Below, piece after piece: positions 1 through 10,161 of a stretch of DNA of 20,046 nucleotides. The stretch comes from Hemicentrotus pulcherrimus (taxonomy: Eukaryota > Echinodermata > Echinoidea > Camarodonta > Strongylocentrotidae). The stretch's first letter is position 1. Every line of letters starts with the position of its first letter. Location: positions 213,304 to 233,349 of the forward strand of contig BEXV01000443.1 of the NCBI GenBank assembly GCA_003118195.1, in the 5' to 3' direction. Under the pieces are notes generated by a model, which saw only the letters and a program-made list of their open reading frames with translations, ran no database searches and was not told the origin of the DNA. Position numbers and translations under genes: made by a program.

Positions 1-2007
1 AGAAGAAAAAAGCATATAAACAAATAAGTAGGCTATGTAAGCGGCATTCAGTTAAGTTAAATGACCGGATATTCTGATTTCTAAATCACACAAAAGCAAA
101 TATTGGTGAATTTCAAGATCATCAAAATTTCTTATTGATGCTTAATAACATTTGAAACACAATCAAAGCGACAAAGAATGTTTCATTTTCGAACCTCAAT
201 TGTTTATACCTCTAGTAATTAAAACTGCATTTACTTCTTGATTTTCAAGGCGATGTGCTTCATTAACGAGCAGTTCTTCATTTCAGCTATTAAAACACAT
301 ATTATTTATTGATCAAGAATCTTTAAATTCGATTGGCAATCAGTCCTATTGTCAACATTTCTTTTTTTTGTCAAGGCTTTAGATAGAGTTGAAAGGGTGC
401 CATAATATATCCATTATAACCACTGGCTTCATTGTTACAAACAATATGTATTTATAATCAGCTAATACCTGTTAGTATTTCTTTCAAATTGGAAGTCATA
501 TTTAATTGCTAATGATTTCACCATGTTTGGTAACCAATGACTTCCGTTCCGGGATGACATGTCATTTTCTTTCTCACCTGTTGGTTTCATTTCTGAAAAT
601 ATGCTGTGTAAAGAGTGCTACATATTTTTGTAATAAAAGAACAATATCTACCAATTACCAAACAACCCGACCGAGTGATATGAAATTTCACAGATAAGAT
701 GCTGTTTTTTCATTATGTTCAACCCAGCTTTGTTCAAAAAAACACACCTACAATAGGGTGATTCCATGATTAAAAGTATCGAAAATGTTCAACATAATAA
801 GACAATACAACAAATCACGATGAGGTCATAACCCGGAAGTGGTCATAACAACGCATCAAGAAGTAACTTCCGGCCATTGAAATGATGCAATGCAATAGAT
901 TTCATTGAAAGACAGTGTTTCAAATCTGGACTGGGTCAATTTAAGTATTATACCCAACTGAAGACAAAATCTATCGATTGAAGTCGACCTGTAATCATTA
1001 AAACAAATGTTGTGGATGGACAACGATTGTTTATTTTTTATGTTTATGTTAAATTAGAGGAGTTTCTTATTATTCCTACGGAAAATACGTCAAAAATAAT
1101 GGAGGAAATATTTTGAACACCATCAACGGATAATAACGGAAGCAGAAATCCGGTATATATTGCCTATTATACCTTATCTGCCTTAATGAACAAAGACATT
1201 AAATAGGCTTGGGCTTAGGGGAAAATGGGAGAAAATTTATGGGCCGATCATGTATATTACAGTGTTAGAGGGAGGAAAAGGAAACAAGACAACAAGAGAG
1301 GAGAAGAGAAGTTAATAGAAGAAAACAAACGAGAAGAGCAATGGAGAGATAGAGAGAGAAATCGGAGATCTAAAAACATGAATGATCATTTATGCCGCAT
1401 AACGAAAAATAAAAAAAAATATGTCGGAAAAAATGAGTTCGAAGTTTGTTTGATTGTTGTAATTATTTCTTTTAAAGTTTGAACCTCATCTTCATGACAA
1501 TAAGATAAGACAGAAATTCCGTATTTTTGTAATTATCTGAGGGATAACCGCAGCTATAACAATACAAAACAATAATTATTTATCCACACGATATGAAGAA
1601 GAAGACAAAAATCATAACAATTCAAATAAAATACCGTGGCATAATGATGCGCCCCTAAAACCCTAAAGTATCTACAACATGACACGATCATGAGGAAATA
1701 AAATAAGTTGTTTGAAAATGCACGATTCATTACTTCAAAAGGAAAGGAGAAGCTGTGTTACCTGTCGGTTAATATTTGGCTTGGATAGTAGCCAACTGAT
1801 TGGGGACGGACAAGGTAATATTGTCCTTCCGTTAAATAAAATGTAGAGATGAAAACGTCACAGAAGCATTTAATTCCAAACATTTCCTCCCGTCTAGAAA
1901 TCAGTGGAAACTAATGCCTTGATTGTCCATATATGAGCTTCCGACACTGCCCACGTGAAGTCTTAATTATACATGAATGAGGATCATCAAAGAAAGACGG
2001 GATGAGA
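1..2007. other. Non-coding AT-rich stretch, no gene seen
   Basis: No frame with splice signals or recognisable protein content. The only local structure is a pair of inverted CGGAAGT/ACTTCCG words near 835-873. The open frame at 1225-1482 is Lys/Arg/Glu-rich because of a GA-rich base composition. Confidence 0.6.
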
Positions 2008-2243
2008 GACGGAGAGAGAGAAAAGAGAGAGAGAGAGAAATAAATAAATAAATAAGGAGAACATAGAGAGAGAGAGAAAAAAAAAGAGAGAAAGAAAGAA
2101 GAAAAACAGAGAAAGAGGGGGAGACAGGATAAAAGAAAGAAAGAGATGAGAGAAAGAAAGAAAAAAAGAAAGAGAGGGAGAGAGAAAAAAAAAGAAGAAA
2201 AGAAAGAAAAGAAAACAGAAACAGAGAGAGAGAGAGAGAGAGA
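2008..2243. repeat. GA-rich purine tract
   Basis: About 235 bp almost free of pyrimidines on the plus strand, with GAGAGA runs, GAAA units and a TAAATAAATAAATAA insert near 2040. Such homopurine tracts can adopt triplex (H-DNA) structures. The two minus-strand open frames across it (Ser/Leu/Phe only) are translations of the repeat, not genes. Confidence 0.9.
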
Positions 2244-3315
2244 CAAATTGTAAATGAAAACAATATTCTAATATCCAAATTATTCAGGAGAAGAAAATGA
2301 AACATCATCATGCATCCTGATCAATATCAAGGTGCACGCCTTTTTCATCGGAAGCAGATAACCTGCTCATGGGTATAGGAGTTGAGAGATCAAAATATAT
2401 GATAGTGGGACGAAATTTCAGTTTGCTGTTAGCTGACATCGAAATAAAGACTGAATGACATGTTTTGACTGACAAATATTATGAGATTTTAATAAACACA
2501 TGTGCTATGATGAGAGGAGTAAATAGCTATAAATACAAGCGTGTATAACATGCCTGATAGCGAGAAAAACTTGTTGTATAAGTAATATCATTGGCCTAAT
2601 AATTATACTAAAATCACTCATGAAGCCCAATGGGCCCCTTTGGAGCTCGTCTGAATATTTTTCTTCAATTTGGCATTCGTTAAAATCGGAAGTCATTTTC
2701 AAAAGATTAGTATTTAAAACTTTGTGCAATTTAAAACTTAATCCAAAATCCAGACAGATTAACCCACGCCTGAGATTAACATACGTCCGTATTTGACTCT
2801 ATTGTTTTAAATCATGTTAATGTCACAACAGACACGGAAAGAGTCCGGGCTTTGGGAGTTGCGGGAACTTCAAGGAAGAGATGGTACGAGTACCAAGCCC
2901 TCATGACATTATGTTGATTTCATCCTTTTTAGATGGAAAGGGGAGCTTCACGCGTGTCATAGCGAAGATTCCCACTAGTCAACTGTTAGATTCATGTTAT
3001 CTCAGAGTTTATTCAATTCAAAGTTTTTTTAACACTCTTCATAAAACTTTTAAAACATACAAATACAGAATGGGGAAAACAAGATAGTGATAACAAATAA
3101 CAATGGCCATTTATGACAGCATGTGTGATAGGCAGAAAGGAGGGATTCCTGAAAGCCTATACACACACACATACAGGATAAAAGAAAAGAGAACATGAGA
3201 ACAGAACAAAAAACGAAAAACCTACACAAAAAAATCATGTACAATTAGAGTAAAACAACACTAGCAAGAGAGTGTAGCACATTTACTCTACTTTGGGAGT
3301 ACATGGACGCTTTGC
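2244..3315. other. Non-coding stretch between purine tract and foldback
   Basis: Short open frames on both strands lack splice sites, codon bias or family resemblance. I see nothing else here. Confidence 0.6.
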
Positions 3316-3579
3316 GTACTCACTTTGAACACGGCGGACAAAGAAAGAGGACAAAATATCTACCCTCAACAATTGCTGTGGTAGACAAAGAAACACCCCT
3401 TCACTGCTAGTATGTAAAATAAGTAGAACAGGTGTCACATGCATATTCACCTTTTCTACTTATTTCACATAATAGCAGTGAAGGGATGTTCCTTTGTCTA
3501 CCACAGCAATTGTTGAGGGTAGAATGAGGAACTGTATATTTTGTCCTCTTTCTTTGTCCGTCATGTTCATAGTGACTGC
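3316..3579. repeat. Long foldback (inverted repeat) with 13-nt loop
   Basis: The left arm (3316-3434) and right arm (3448-3579) are reverse complements around a 13-nt centre (TCACATGCATATT). The inner 75 bp match at about 70 positions and the outer 44 bp at about 39. The right arm has a 13-nt insertion (ACAGTTCCTCATT) near the junction of the two parts. There is almost no interior, so it resembles a foldback transposon or a MITE made only of its terminal repeats, or a simple inverted duplication. I saw no clear target-site duplication. The open frames over it on the minus strand are incidental. Confidence 0.85.
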
Positions 3580-4523
3580 GGTGTTGCATGGTTCCCATTG
3601 CATTATTGAATTGTTGTGCACATCCAGATTGATCATGCTAATCGAACACTGATAGTTCACGTTACTCATGATGTTATATTCTATATGAGGATACAGTCTA
3701 GTAGCTTAAAGTTTTCAATTTGTTTTGATCTTCTTAACAGGGAACAATCGGTTTCTTCGTTGTTAGGAAATGCGGTGTGGATTAAAATTACAAACTCTTG
3801 GTGTGGTATATTATACCGGCTGTTTTACTCGAAAAAATACATATGATATATCAATAAACTCTGTTTCCTTTACCTCGACTAGGAAATTTGTTGTCCTGGC
3901 CAAAACAATATTGTGCTAACATGCAAGTATTGGGTTGATAAGGATATGTTACATTGTACATCTAGAACAGTGACAAAAGACAGTAAGAGCGCCATTAATC
4001 TTTTCAAAAAGATTCTGATAATAAATGCAATTGCGTGTTATAGTCATATTCCCATCTATTTTGAAATGACGTCATTTCAAGTCATATTAATTGTATACAA
4101 AATTACCATATGTGGTCAATGCTCAAACAGCTAGTAGATTTGTATGTACACATAATTTATTTCTATCTTGAAGACTGCAACACGAATCGATATTGTTTTT
4201 TAATGCTAAAAATGAGATTATGGATCCTGAATCTGTCATTTTTTAATGGGGAAACTTAAACCACATATTTCCGTAATAAATTATTATGACATTTGTGGCT
4301 TTCTCTCATAATAATCGAGAATATTTTCTAGCCATATTTTCCCAGGAAAAGTATACCAACTGCATGGCAGTCATTCGACCGCCTTGTTATGATTAGTAAT
4401 CTAGATTAGACGAGACATGATTTAATGTCGATTTTCGGGAAATCTGTCCACGCTCCATAAATTGCATGTAACAGAGGTAATAATGTAGGCCTACTACAAA
4501 GAGGATACAAAAAGTGAAATAAT
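3580..4523. other. Non-coding stretch holding only the CRE palindrome
   Basis: Apart from the palindrome at 4061-4080 and a TAGGCCTA word near 4487 nothing stands out. The small plus-strand frames at 3616-3846 and 3913-4134 have no supported ATG context or homology. Confidence 0.55.
4061..4080. promoter_or_regulatory. 20-bp perfect palindrome containing a full CRE
   Basis: TTGAAATGACGTCATTTCAA is its own reverse complement and holds the full consensus CREB/ATF site TGACGTCA. No exon is visible within several kilobases, so a role as an enhancer is only possible, not shown. Confidence 0.35.
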
Positions 4524-4574
4524 GGAGGGGGAGAGGGAGGGGAGAAGGAGGGAAGGGTAGAAGAAGGGGGAGGT

Positions 4575-4612
<38 letters not shown>

Positions 4613-4625
4613 AAGAGAGAGAGAT

Positions 4626-4670
<45 letters not shown>
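4524..4670. repeat. G-quadruplex motif followed by (GA)n tract
   Basis: A G-rich segment (4527-4557) has five runs of at least three G with loops of 3, 1, 7 and 2 nt, fitting the G3+N1-7 quadruplex rule. It continues into a (GA)n microsatellite (4579-4670) broken by TATAGATA. The whole is purine on one strand. The minus-strand open frame here is low-complexity Ser-Leu repeat. Confidence 0.9.
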
Positions 4671-4673
<3 letters not shown>

Positions 4674-4899
4674 CAGTAAAGCGGAAAATCTTCGCCGTGA
4701 TTTTCATTTACATTATTTTTTTTCATTTTTTACCGGGTGCTTATGCATTTTGTACACAAATTTGCTTGTTCCACTGCGCTTGAAATTCCCCCTCTAAATT
4801 ACGACTTTATCTACTGGTACGATTTTTTTCATCTACAATGTCTATTTTACCAGGAACCTATAACATACAAGCACTGCGTTTCAATAGGTTCCTCACATT

Positions 4900-5018
4900 C
4901 TACTTAATCTATCATATGAATTGAGTATCATTGAGACATGCTTATACCAATTTCTATTTTATATATTATGTCTATACTTTTTGTACAATGTGGAACCAAT
5001 AAACCTGAAACTTGAAAC
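4900..5018 (+). mobile_element. Retroposon 3'-end remnant, plus orientation
   Basis: AATAAACCTGAAACTTGAAA (4998-5017) follows an AT-rich run with CTTTTTGTACAATGTGG. Tails of the type AATAAA plus TGAAACT-like units commonly end LINE/SINE copies in marine invertebrate genomes. A related tail occurs on the other strand at 7888-7912. The 5' limit is a guess; no reverse transcriptase fragment is visible. Confidence 0.35.
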
Positions 5019-5204
5019 CAGTCCCATGGTAACGCTGCATGTCATCATCGACTCAATCGTACTCTGCTTACAGACCGACGTTTCGCCCATACCCCTGACA
5101 CACTAACGAGACGATACCACATCGAAACAGACCGGTATACCCTGAATAACCAAGACTTTGTTAATAACCGGCAGATTTGAGATCGTTGAGGCAGGGGCAG
5201 AACC

Positions 5205-5275
5205 CATGTCATTAGCCCAGTGGGTCATCTTCCTTTCCAGAGTGTAACGGAAACCTTTCGAATTTCCTCCTTCCC
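5205..5275 (+). other. tRNA-like (pol III A/B box) remnant, possible SINE head
   Basis: TAGCCCAGTGG at 5213-5223 matches the pol III A-box consensus (TRGYNNAGNGG) exactly. CTTTCGAATTT at 5255-5265 resembles a degraded B box (core TTCGAAT). The spacing is about right for a tRNA-derived SINE. Acceptor stems do not pair, so this is not a working tRNA gene. It lies 200 bp past the retroposon-like tail, so the two could belong to separate insertions. Confidence 0.25.
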
Positions 5276-5677
5276 CATTGGCTGAATCAACCAATTACCC
5301 CTTCCCAGACGATCTACCTTTGACATTTAGTTTATAAAATAAAAACCAAAATCGCGAATACACTGTATAAGAACAGTTAGTTGCTAATCTTGCTTTGCCT
5401 TAAAGCATGCAGAACGAGGGTGACTATTAAGTGGTTGTTAGTTTTAACACGTCGTGTTGGGGATAATCATTGCTGTCTCACTGAGCCTACGGTTTTTGTT
5501 GAATTATGTAGGCTGTATAGAAATGTATCCTTACTAGTAGTCTGAGTTCATGGTCACAATACGACAACGAAGATAGGATTCAGGAAAGGTAGCCAACAAT
5601 TAACACTAACACAAAATTCTGTGACCGAGCTTTATTTCATAATGGAATGTTTTGCACTTAACCTGAATACGTAATTA

Positions 5678-5835
5678 AAAAAGAAAGAAGAAGAAAAAGA
5701 ATAAGAAGGAGGAGAAGAAGAAAAAGAATAAGAAGGAGAAGAAGAAGAAAAAGAAGAAGAAGTTTTGATATTATTATCATTAGTAGTAGTAGCAGAAGTA
5801 GAAGTAGTAGTACTAGAGTAAGTAGAAGTAGCATA

Positions 5836-5875
<40 letters not shown>

Positions 5876-5930
5876 ACACAAGTAGTAGCAAAAGTAGTAG
5901 TAGCAGCAGTAATAGAAGCAGTATTAGAAG

Positions 5931-5978
<48 letters not shown>

Positions 5979-6052
5979 AAGAAGTAGTAGAAGTAGAAGT
6001 AGTAGAAGTAGAAGTAGTAGTGGAAGTAGTACTACTAGTAGTAGTAAGTATT
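5678..6052. repeat. Compound trinucleotide repeat (GAA then AGT)
   Basis: GAA/GGA-type units (5680-5762) give way after a short TATTATTATCATT bridge to AGT/TAG units (5779-6052). These include two nearly pure AGT arrays (about 5838-5873 and 5931-5978) separated by AGA/AGC variants. The tract ends in TAGTTGTTGTTGTGG. A poly-Leu open frame on the minus strand is an artefact of the repeat. Confidence 0.92.
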
Positions 6053-6059
6053 AGTTGTT

Positions 6060-7332
6060 GTTGTGGTTGTTATACATGTAGTAATATTGTAACTGCTTAA
6101 GGTTTGTTTCCATTTGTAGATGTAAAATTTGTTTTTGTAAAATTCATACCAGCGAAAATTTGTATACACTTAATTTCAGTTTTCGCTTTCAAAAAGAAGA
6201 ACAGTAATTTGTTGAAAAATAATGAAAACAGGAATGGTGATACTATACTGATGGCATATAAACTATATAATTTCTTGATACAATCAGCATACTGTAGGTC
6301 CTATTTAATTCCGTTACAATCTTGATTTGTAATTTAATAACAAGTATGAATAACTATGGCGATAAGTTTACCCTTTTTAGGCGATGTAGGGCTAATTATA
6401 TTTTAAGATAAAGATCGACCATTCTAGAGTTACTCCATTGTTTAATGATCATAAACAGTCCAAAGAATACAGGGAATCCTGTATGTGTCATTTAGACTGT
6501 CTTTTTCCAATTCACACGTAATCGGTTTGAGCCGCAAAACGGAAACATCAGTGGCCTTCGCTATGCGTCATCTCTTTACTACATAATGAACAGGGGTGTC
6601 CGTCCATTTTGGGGGATGGGGAGGGGGGGGGGCAATAAATTTGAAGTATACGATTCACACTGTTAATCCAATAGTCATGAAAGGGATGGGGGGGGGTGCC
6701 CAGTTGGCCAATGCACACATATAGATTGACAAATCTGTATTATTATAGTTCCGTCGTCATAGGTTAGAATTTCTGTGACTCTATCAAGGAAATATTGTCC
6801 ACTTAACTCCCGCTAGAATCGTAGATAAAGAAATCAATTCTTAAAATCCTGTAGCTTTGCAGAACAAAATGTTTAAATGGTGCATATTAACCAAACAAAA
6901 AGGAACAGACTTTTGGAAATATCGAATAATCATGCAGTATCGTTAATAATATACAAAAAAAAGTAGAAGAGAAAAAATTCTTACGTTGTACAATGTAGTA
7001 TGAATCATTTTTAAAAGGATTATTATGAGTACGCTTTAGGATCCCTACTTCGTTTGAAAATATTCTGACAGCATCTTTTTACTTGACAATGACTTAATCC
7101 CTCCAATGTCCTTTTTAAAGACAGCCCGAGGACATTGCCAATTTACAGCTATGTATAATGATTATCATTCTCGTGAGTCAGATCGTGTGCGGGAGCAAAA
7201 AACACTGTATGCAGTTCAACACAAGCAGTATTTGTACAATTTCATATCAAAGCCATTTATGAAAAAAGGTTAAGCAAGCCTCATATCACAAGCAACCTGA
7301 CAGCATTTAGGCGAAATATAAATAAAACTTAA
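6060..7332. other. Non-coding stretch with G-rich fragments
   Basis: Besides the G-rich blocks at 6590-6700 I see no gene, splice-bounded exon or RNA gene. The region is AT-rich with several T- and A-runs. Confidence 0.55.
6590..6700. repeat. Two G-rich blocks, possible DNA-transposon fragment
   Basis: G runs occur at 6611-6632 (ending in 10 G) and 6683-6696 (ending in 9 G), about 50 bp apart. They are preceded by CAGGGGTGTCCGTCCATTTT, which looks like a transposon end. Both blocks can form G-quadruplexes. Neither a partner terminus nor a coding frame was found. Confidence 0.35.
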
Positions 7333-7407
7333 CCACCCCCAAAAACAAAACAAAAAACAAAAAACAAAAAACAAAAAACAAAAACAAAAACAAAACAAAA
7401 AAAACAA
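7333..7407. repeat. (CAAAAA)n-type A/C repeat
   Basis: Units of CAAAA, CAAAAA and CAAAAAA repeat for about 75 bp after ACCACCCCC. It could be an expanded A-rich retroposon tail, but no retroposon body is recognisable upstream. Confidence 0.85.
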
Positions 7408-7887
7408 TACCCGATTTCAGTAAAACAAATATTTTTCCAACCAATCATCGAATTCGATTTGATATTTCTGAAATGTATTTGATATTTTTATGACTTATTG
7501 TCATATATATATTTAAATTTTTTTTTTATTAGAATGAAAACTTGAAGCATGGTTGCAGACACCGGAAAATTATGAGTGATGTACAACGCAATGCATAACG
7601 ACATTATCAGGGTAATTTATAGGTGTATATTTGTTTTCTTTCGTTCAATATCCCTTTCCGACATCATGTAGGCCTACGCACAAAGAATTGGGTAGAACTA
7701 TACACAGTCTGAAAGATTTTATCCTACTCTGTCATATCTCCCTCAGATTCTCTTTGTATTCTCCGGATGTAATGATTAGTAGAGTCTAGTGACATAAGCT
7801 ATGATGACAGTCAGCTGATAGTGCGACAATAGTTCAATTAGGAGAACATCTAGCGCTTAGAGAGGAATTACGAGTTCTGTTGTCGCG

Positions 7888-7935
7888 ATTTCAAGATTCA
7901 AGTTTTATTTTCCATATTTGATATATACAGAAAAT
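7888..7935 (-). mobile_element. Retroposon 3'-end remnant, minus orientation
   Basis: Read on the minus strand this gives GGAAAATAAAACTTGAATCTT then GAAAT, close to the plus-strand tail at 4998-5018 (about 18 of 22 positions with one gap). Two tails of the same design in opposite orientation argue for a dispersed retroposon family rather than a local duplication. The upstream limit of the copy is not visible. Confidence 0.35.
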
Positions 7936-9387
7936 TGTTTTCCGTCGGTTTCTAGACGATAATTTGCATTGTATATGAATGATTAATATGGTATCGATAC
8001 GCTGTATAATAAGTCACCTATATAAAGTAAGAAATTAGTCACGTTGATTAGGTCTAACAGTATCATATAGAATTGAATACATTACAAAGAGAAGCTGAGG
8101 GATGTATAGCCCCAATTAAAAGGACAATATCGGTTAAGACCTCTACTTAAGCATAAAATTGATTTATTAATAGTCTTGTATAATCATGATAAAAAACAAA
8201 AATCATTTTGATGTTTAAATAGATCAAAGTTTAAAACCAAAAGTGGTAGAGTGTAAGTGCAGAACAACGTTTTCATGTACGTTACATAATAACACCCTCA
8301 AATTCAACTACTGATTTTTCATTTCCCCACTTTTTTCCGTACATCTTGGTGACCAGACTATCTTGTTAGTCATTCAAGAATAGTCATACATAAATATTGA
8401 TTGGAAATTTGTATAATTATACCACGTACTGCCAAGGTACTTGCATGTATGATCAGGGTGTAATAAACACTGTTCAGGAACCTTCATCATCGTCGGTACA
8501 TTAGCTGTCATGCGGTAGAGGGTTTTGGTAAAAACCCAGTCTATTTAATCTCTCTTAATCAATGACATCATCCGGGACATAAAAGTGCAATGTCACAGCG
8601 AATGCTATCTCATTCCTTCTCAATTCAAAGAGAAATTATGGCTTCAGGAAGAGAACTTTGAGCCTTTTCATTATTAATATATATATATATATTTCTTTGC
8701 CATTTTGTGGAAGAATCTCGCAGTATATCAGCTAGTGTTACTGCACGGGGATACTATCTCGTACTGTCTCAAGGTGAAGAGAAAAATGAGGTTGAGGTGA
8801 ATTCATTGTTGTGATCTTTTCCATTTTCTTTAAATTCCAATGCGGAAGAATATGACAGTAGCAAAGCGATATGAAAAGAATTCCAAATTCGTCCAGAAGT
8901 TTTCTAAACAATTCGTCCAAATTGTAGGCCACTTATGTTCGCGCTGTCTCTGACTTTCACTGTAGTCTTTAGCAAGATCTATTCATTATCACTTCGTTGA
9001 TTCAAAACGTCTGTGATGTTTATATCGATGTTATTTTCATGGTCAACTATTGTAAACACATTGTCTTTATTACCAAATGTGTTTGTTTTTATCAGCTAGT
9101 CTATCTATTTGTTGCTACATAAGCGTGTAGTAACATTTTATTTACTAATTAGAGACATTTTGTTTCGTCTTTTGTTTTTGACTTGAATATAACATGGAAA
9201 TTTACATGAAATGCATCAATAATTATTTATCTATAGAATATACAAAAACATTAAAAAACATTAATTTTACGCATTTGAAAGTTGTTCAAACGTTGACCAA
9301 AGAATTGTATCGGGAGCTACATTTCTGAGCGGTGCTTATCAATGATTCCACAAAAGGCAACACAGTAATAAGGTCTAAAAACAAAAC
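7936..9387. other. Non-coding AT-rich stretch
   Basis: Downstream exons of the acidic minus-strand gene might be hidden here, but I could not find one with an acceptor, an open frame and a donor. The minus-strand frame at 8738-8932 (AYNLDELFRKLLDEFG) lacks a polypyrimidine acceptor. Confidence 0.5.
8678..8692. repeat. Short (TA)n
   Basis: About seven TA units in an AT-rich stretch; no other signal. Confidence 0.8.
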
Positions 9388-9767
9388 GATATTGTATTGC
9401 CCTTTAGGTGCCAAAACCCGGGTCGGTCTTTTTTCCCCCTCAAAACAGCAACTGTCGCCCCAAAAAATTTAAAACCGGGAACGTCGCCCAATTCTCGCTG
9501 GTTTCTATATAGCTGGTGCAGTGTATACACGAGTACATGAGTCTATACTTGTATACGCTAGCAGGATTTCGAAACTAAGGCAGAAGACGAGTAAGAATTT
9601 GGGAATAAGTGGATGATTTTATGCATTTATATCCCATTTGTATGTATTTTGTTTATTCATTTAACATTTTTTTTTCTCTAAAATACGGTTTAATTTTGTT
9701 TTAAATTCAAAAGCCGACCATAGACTTATTAGATTTTTGGCTCGGTCGCAAAGGGCAATACAACATC
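9388..9767. mobile_element. MITE-like element with 18-bp terminal inverted repeats
   Basis: GATATTGTATTGCCCTTT at 9388-9405 is repeated in inverse orientation at 9750-9767 with one mismatch. Subterminal sequences also pair: GCCAAAA (9410) with TTTTGGC (about 9734), and GGTCGG (9420) with CCGACC (about 9713). The 380-bp interior is AT-rich, has no coding frame and carries Pu/Py runs. This fits a non-autonomous DNA transposon. The flanking bases show no convincing target-site duplication, so the superfamily is unknown and the boundary may be off by a few bases. Confidence 0.55.
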
Positions 9768-9878
9768 TTTATTTTAATGAAAACTGCCCGAAAAATCTAT
9801 CATTAAAAATTAAGCTATGTAATAAGAGAGACTGACGACTCCATCATTATCCTAAAGATATAAACAGAAATTACCCCA

Positions 9879-9911
9879 TCTCTCTCTCTCTCCCTCTCTC
9901 TCTCTCTCTCT
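9879..9911. repeat. (TC)n microsatellite
   Basis: About 16 TC units broken once by CCC. It lies some 250 bp downstream of the donor of the acidic minus-strand exon. Read in that gene's direction it is GA-rich, so it is not a polypyrimidine tract for a minus-strand acceptor. Confidence 0.88.
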
Positions 9912-10161
9912 ACAAAACATGTTTTAATATGAATACAGTTTTCGGTAAGTATTACAAATATTGGGTACATAATTATTTGCCAAGCACTAGGTTTTTTTAT
10001 CCATCAAACTATTTCCGTACACAACTTAAAAATGGAAAAAAATATCAACCAAGTTAGAGATATTTTTAAAAAATCCCAAAGTTGGATGGATGCAATAACC
10101 TTCATGGCACATTAAATTTTACATGGTACTTTTTAAAATTGATGGAATAAAAAAAACTTAC

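Noticed and set aside
1911..2311. Two overlapping minus-strand open frames of 111 and 114 residues
   Set aside because: Both are Ser/Leu/Phe strings produced by the GA purine tract; no domain, splice or start support.
3407..3669. Overlapping minus-strand frames of 63 and 69 residues
   Set aside because: They run across the foldback arm, and the same peptides appear from the other arm; no gene features.
4393..4707. 104-residue minus-strand frame
   Set aside because: Its core is Ser-Leu repeats read from (GA)n.
5658..5891. Poly-leucine minus-strand frame that could be mistaken for a membrane protein
   Set aside because: Translation of the AGT/GAA repeats.
5658..6052. CRISPR-like or satellite array
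   Set aside because: Units are trinucleotides without spacers; it is a microsatellite in a eukaryotic context.
8738..8932. 64-residue minus-strand frame (AYNLDELFRKLLDEFG), a possible downstream exon of the acidic gene
   Set aside because: No pyrimidine-rich acceptor before it and no clear donor; AT-rich composition unlike the supported exon.
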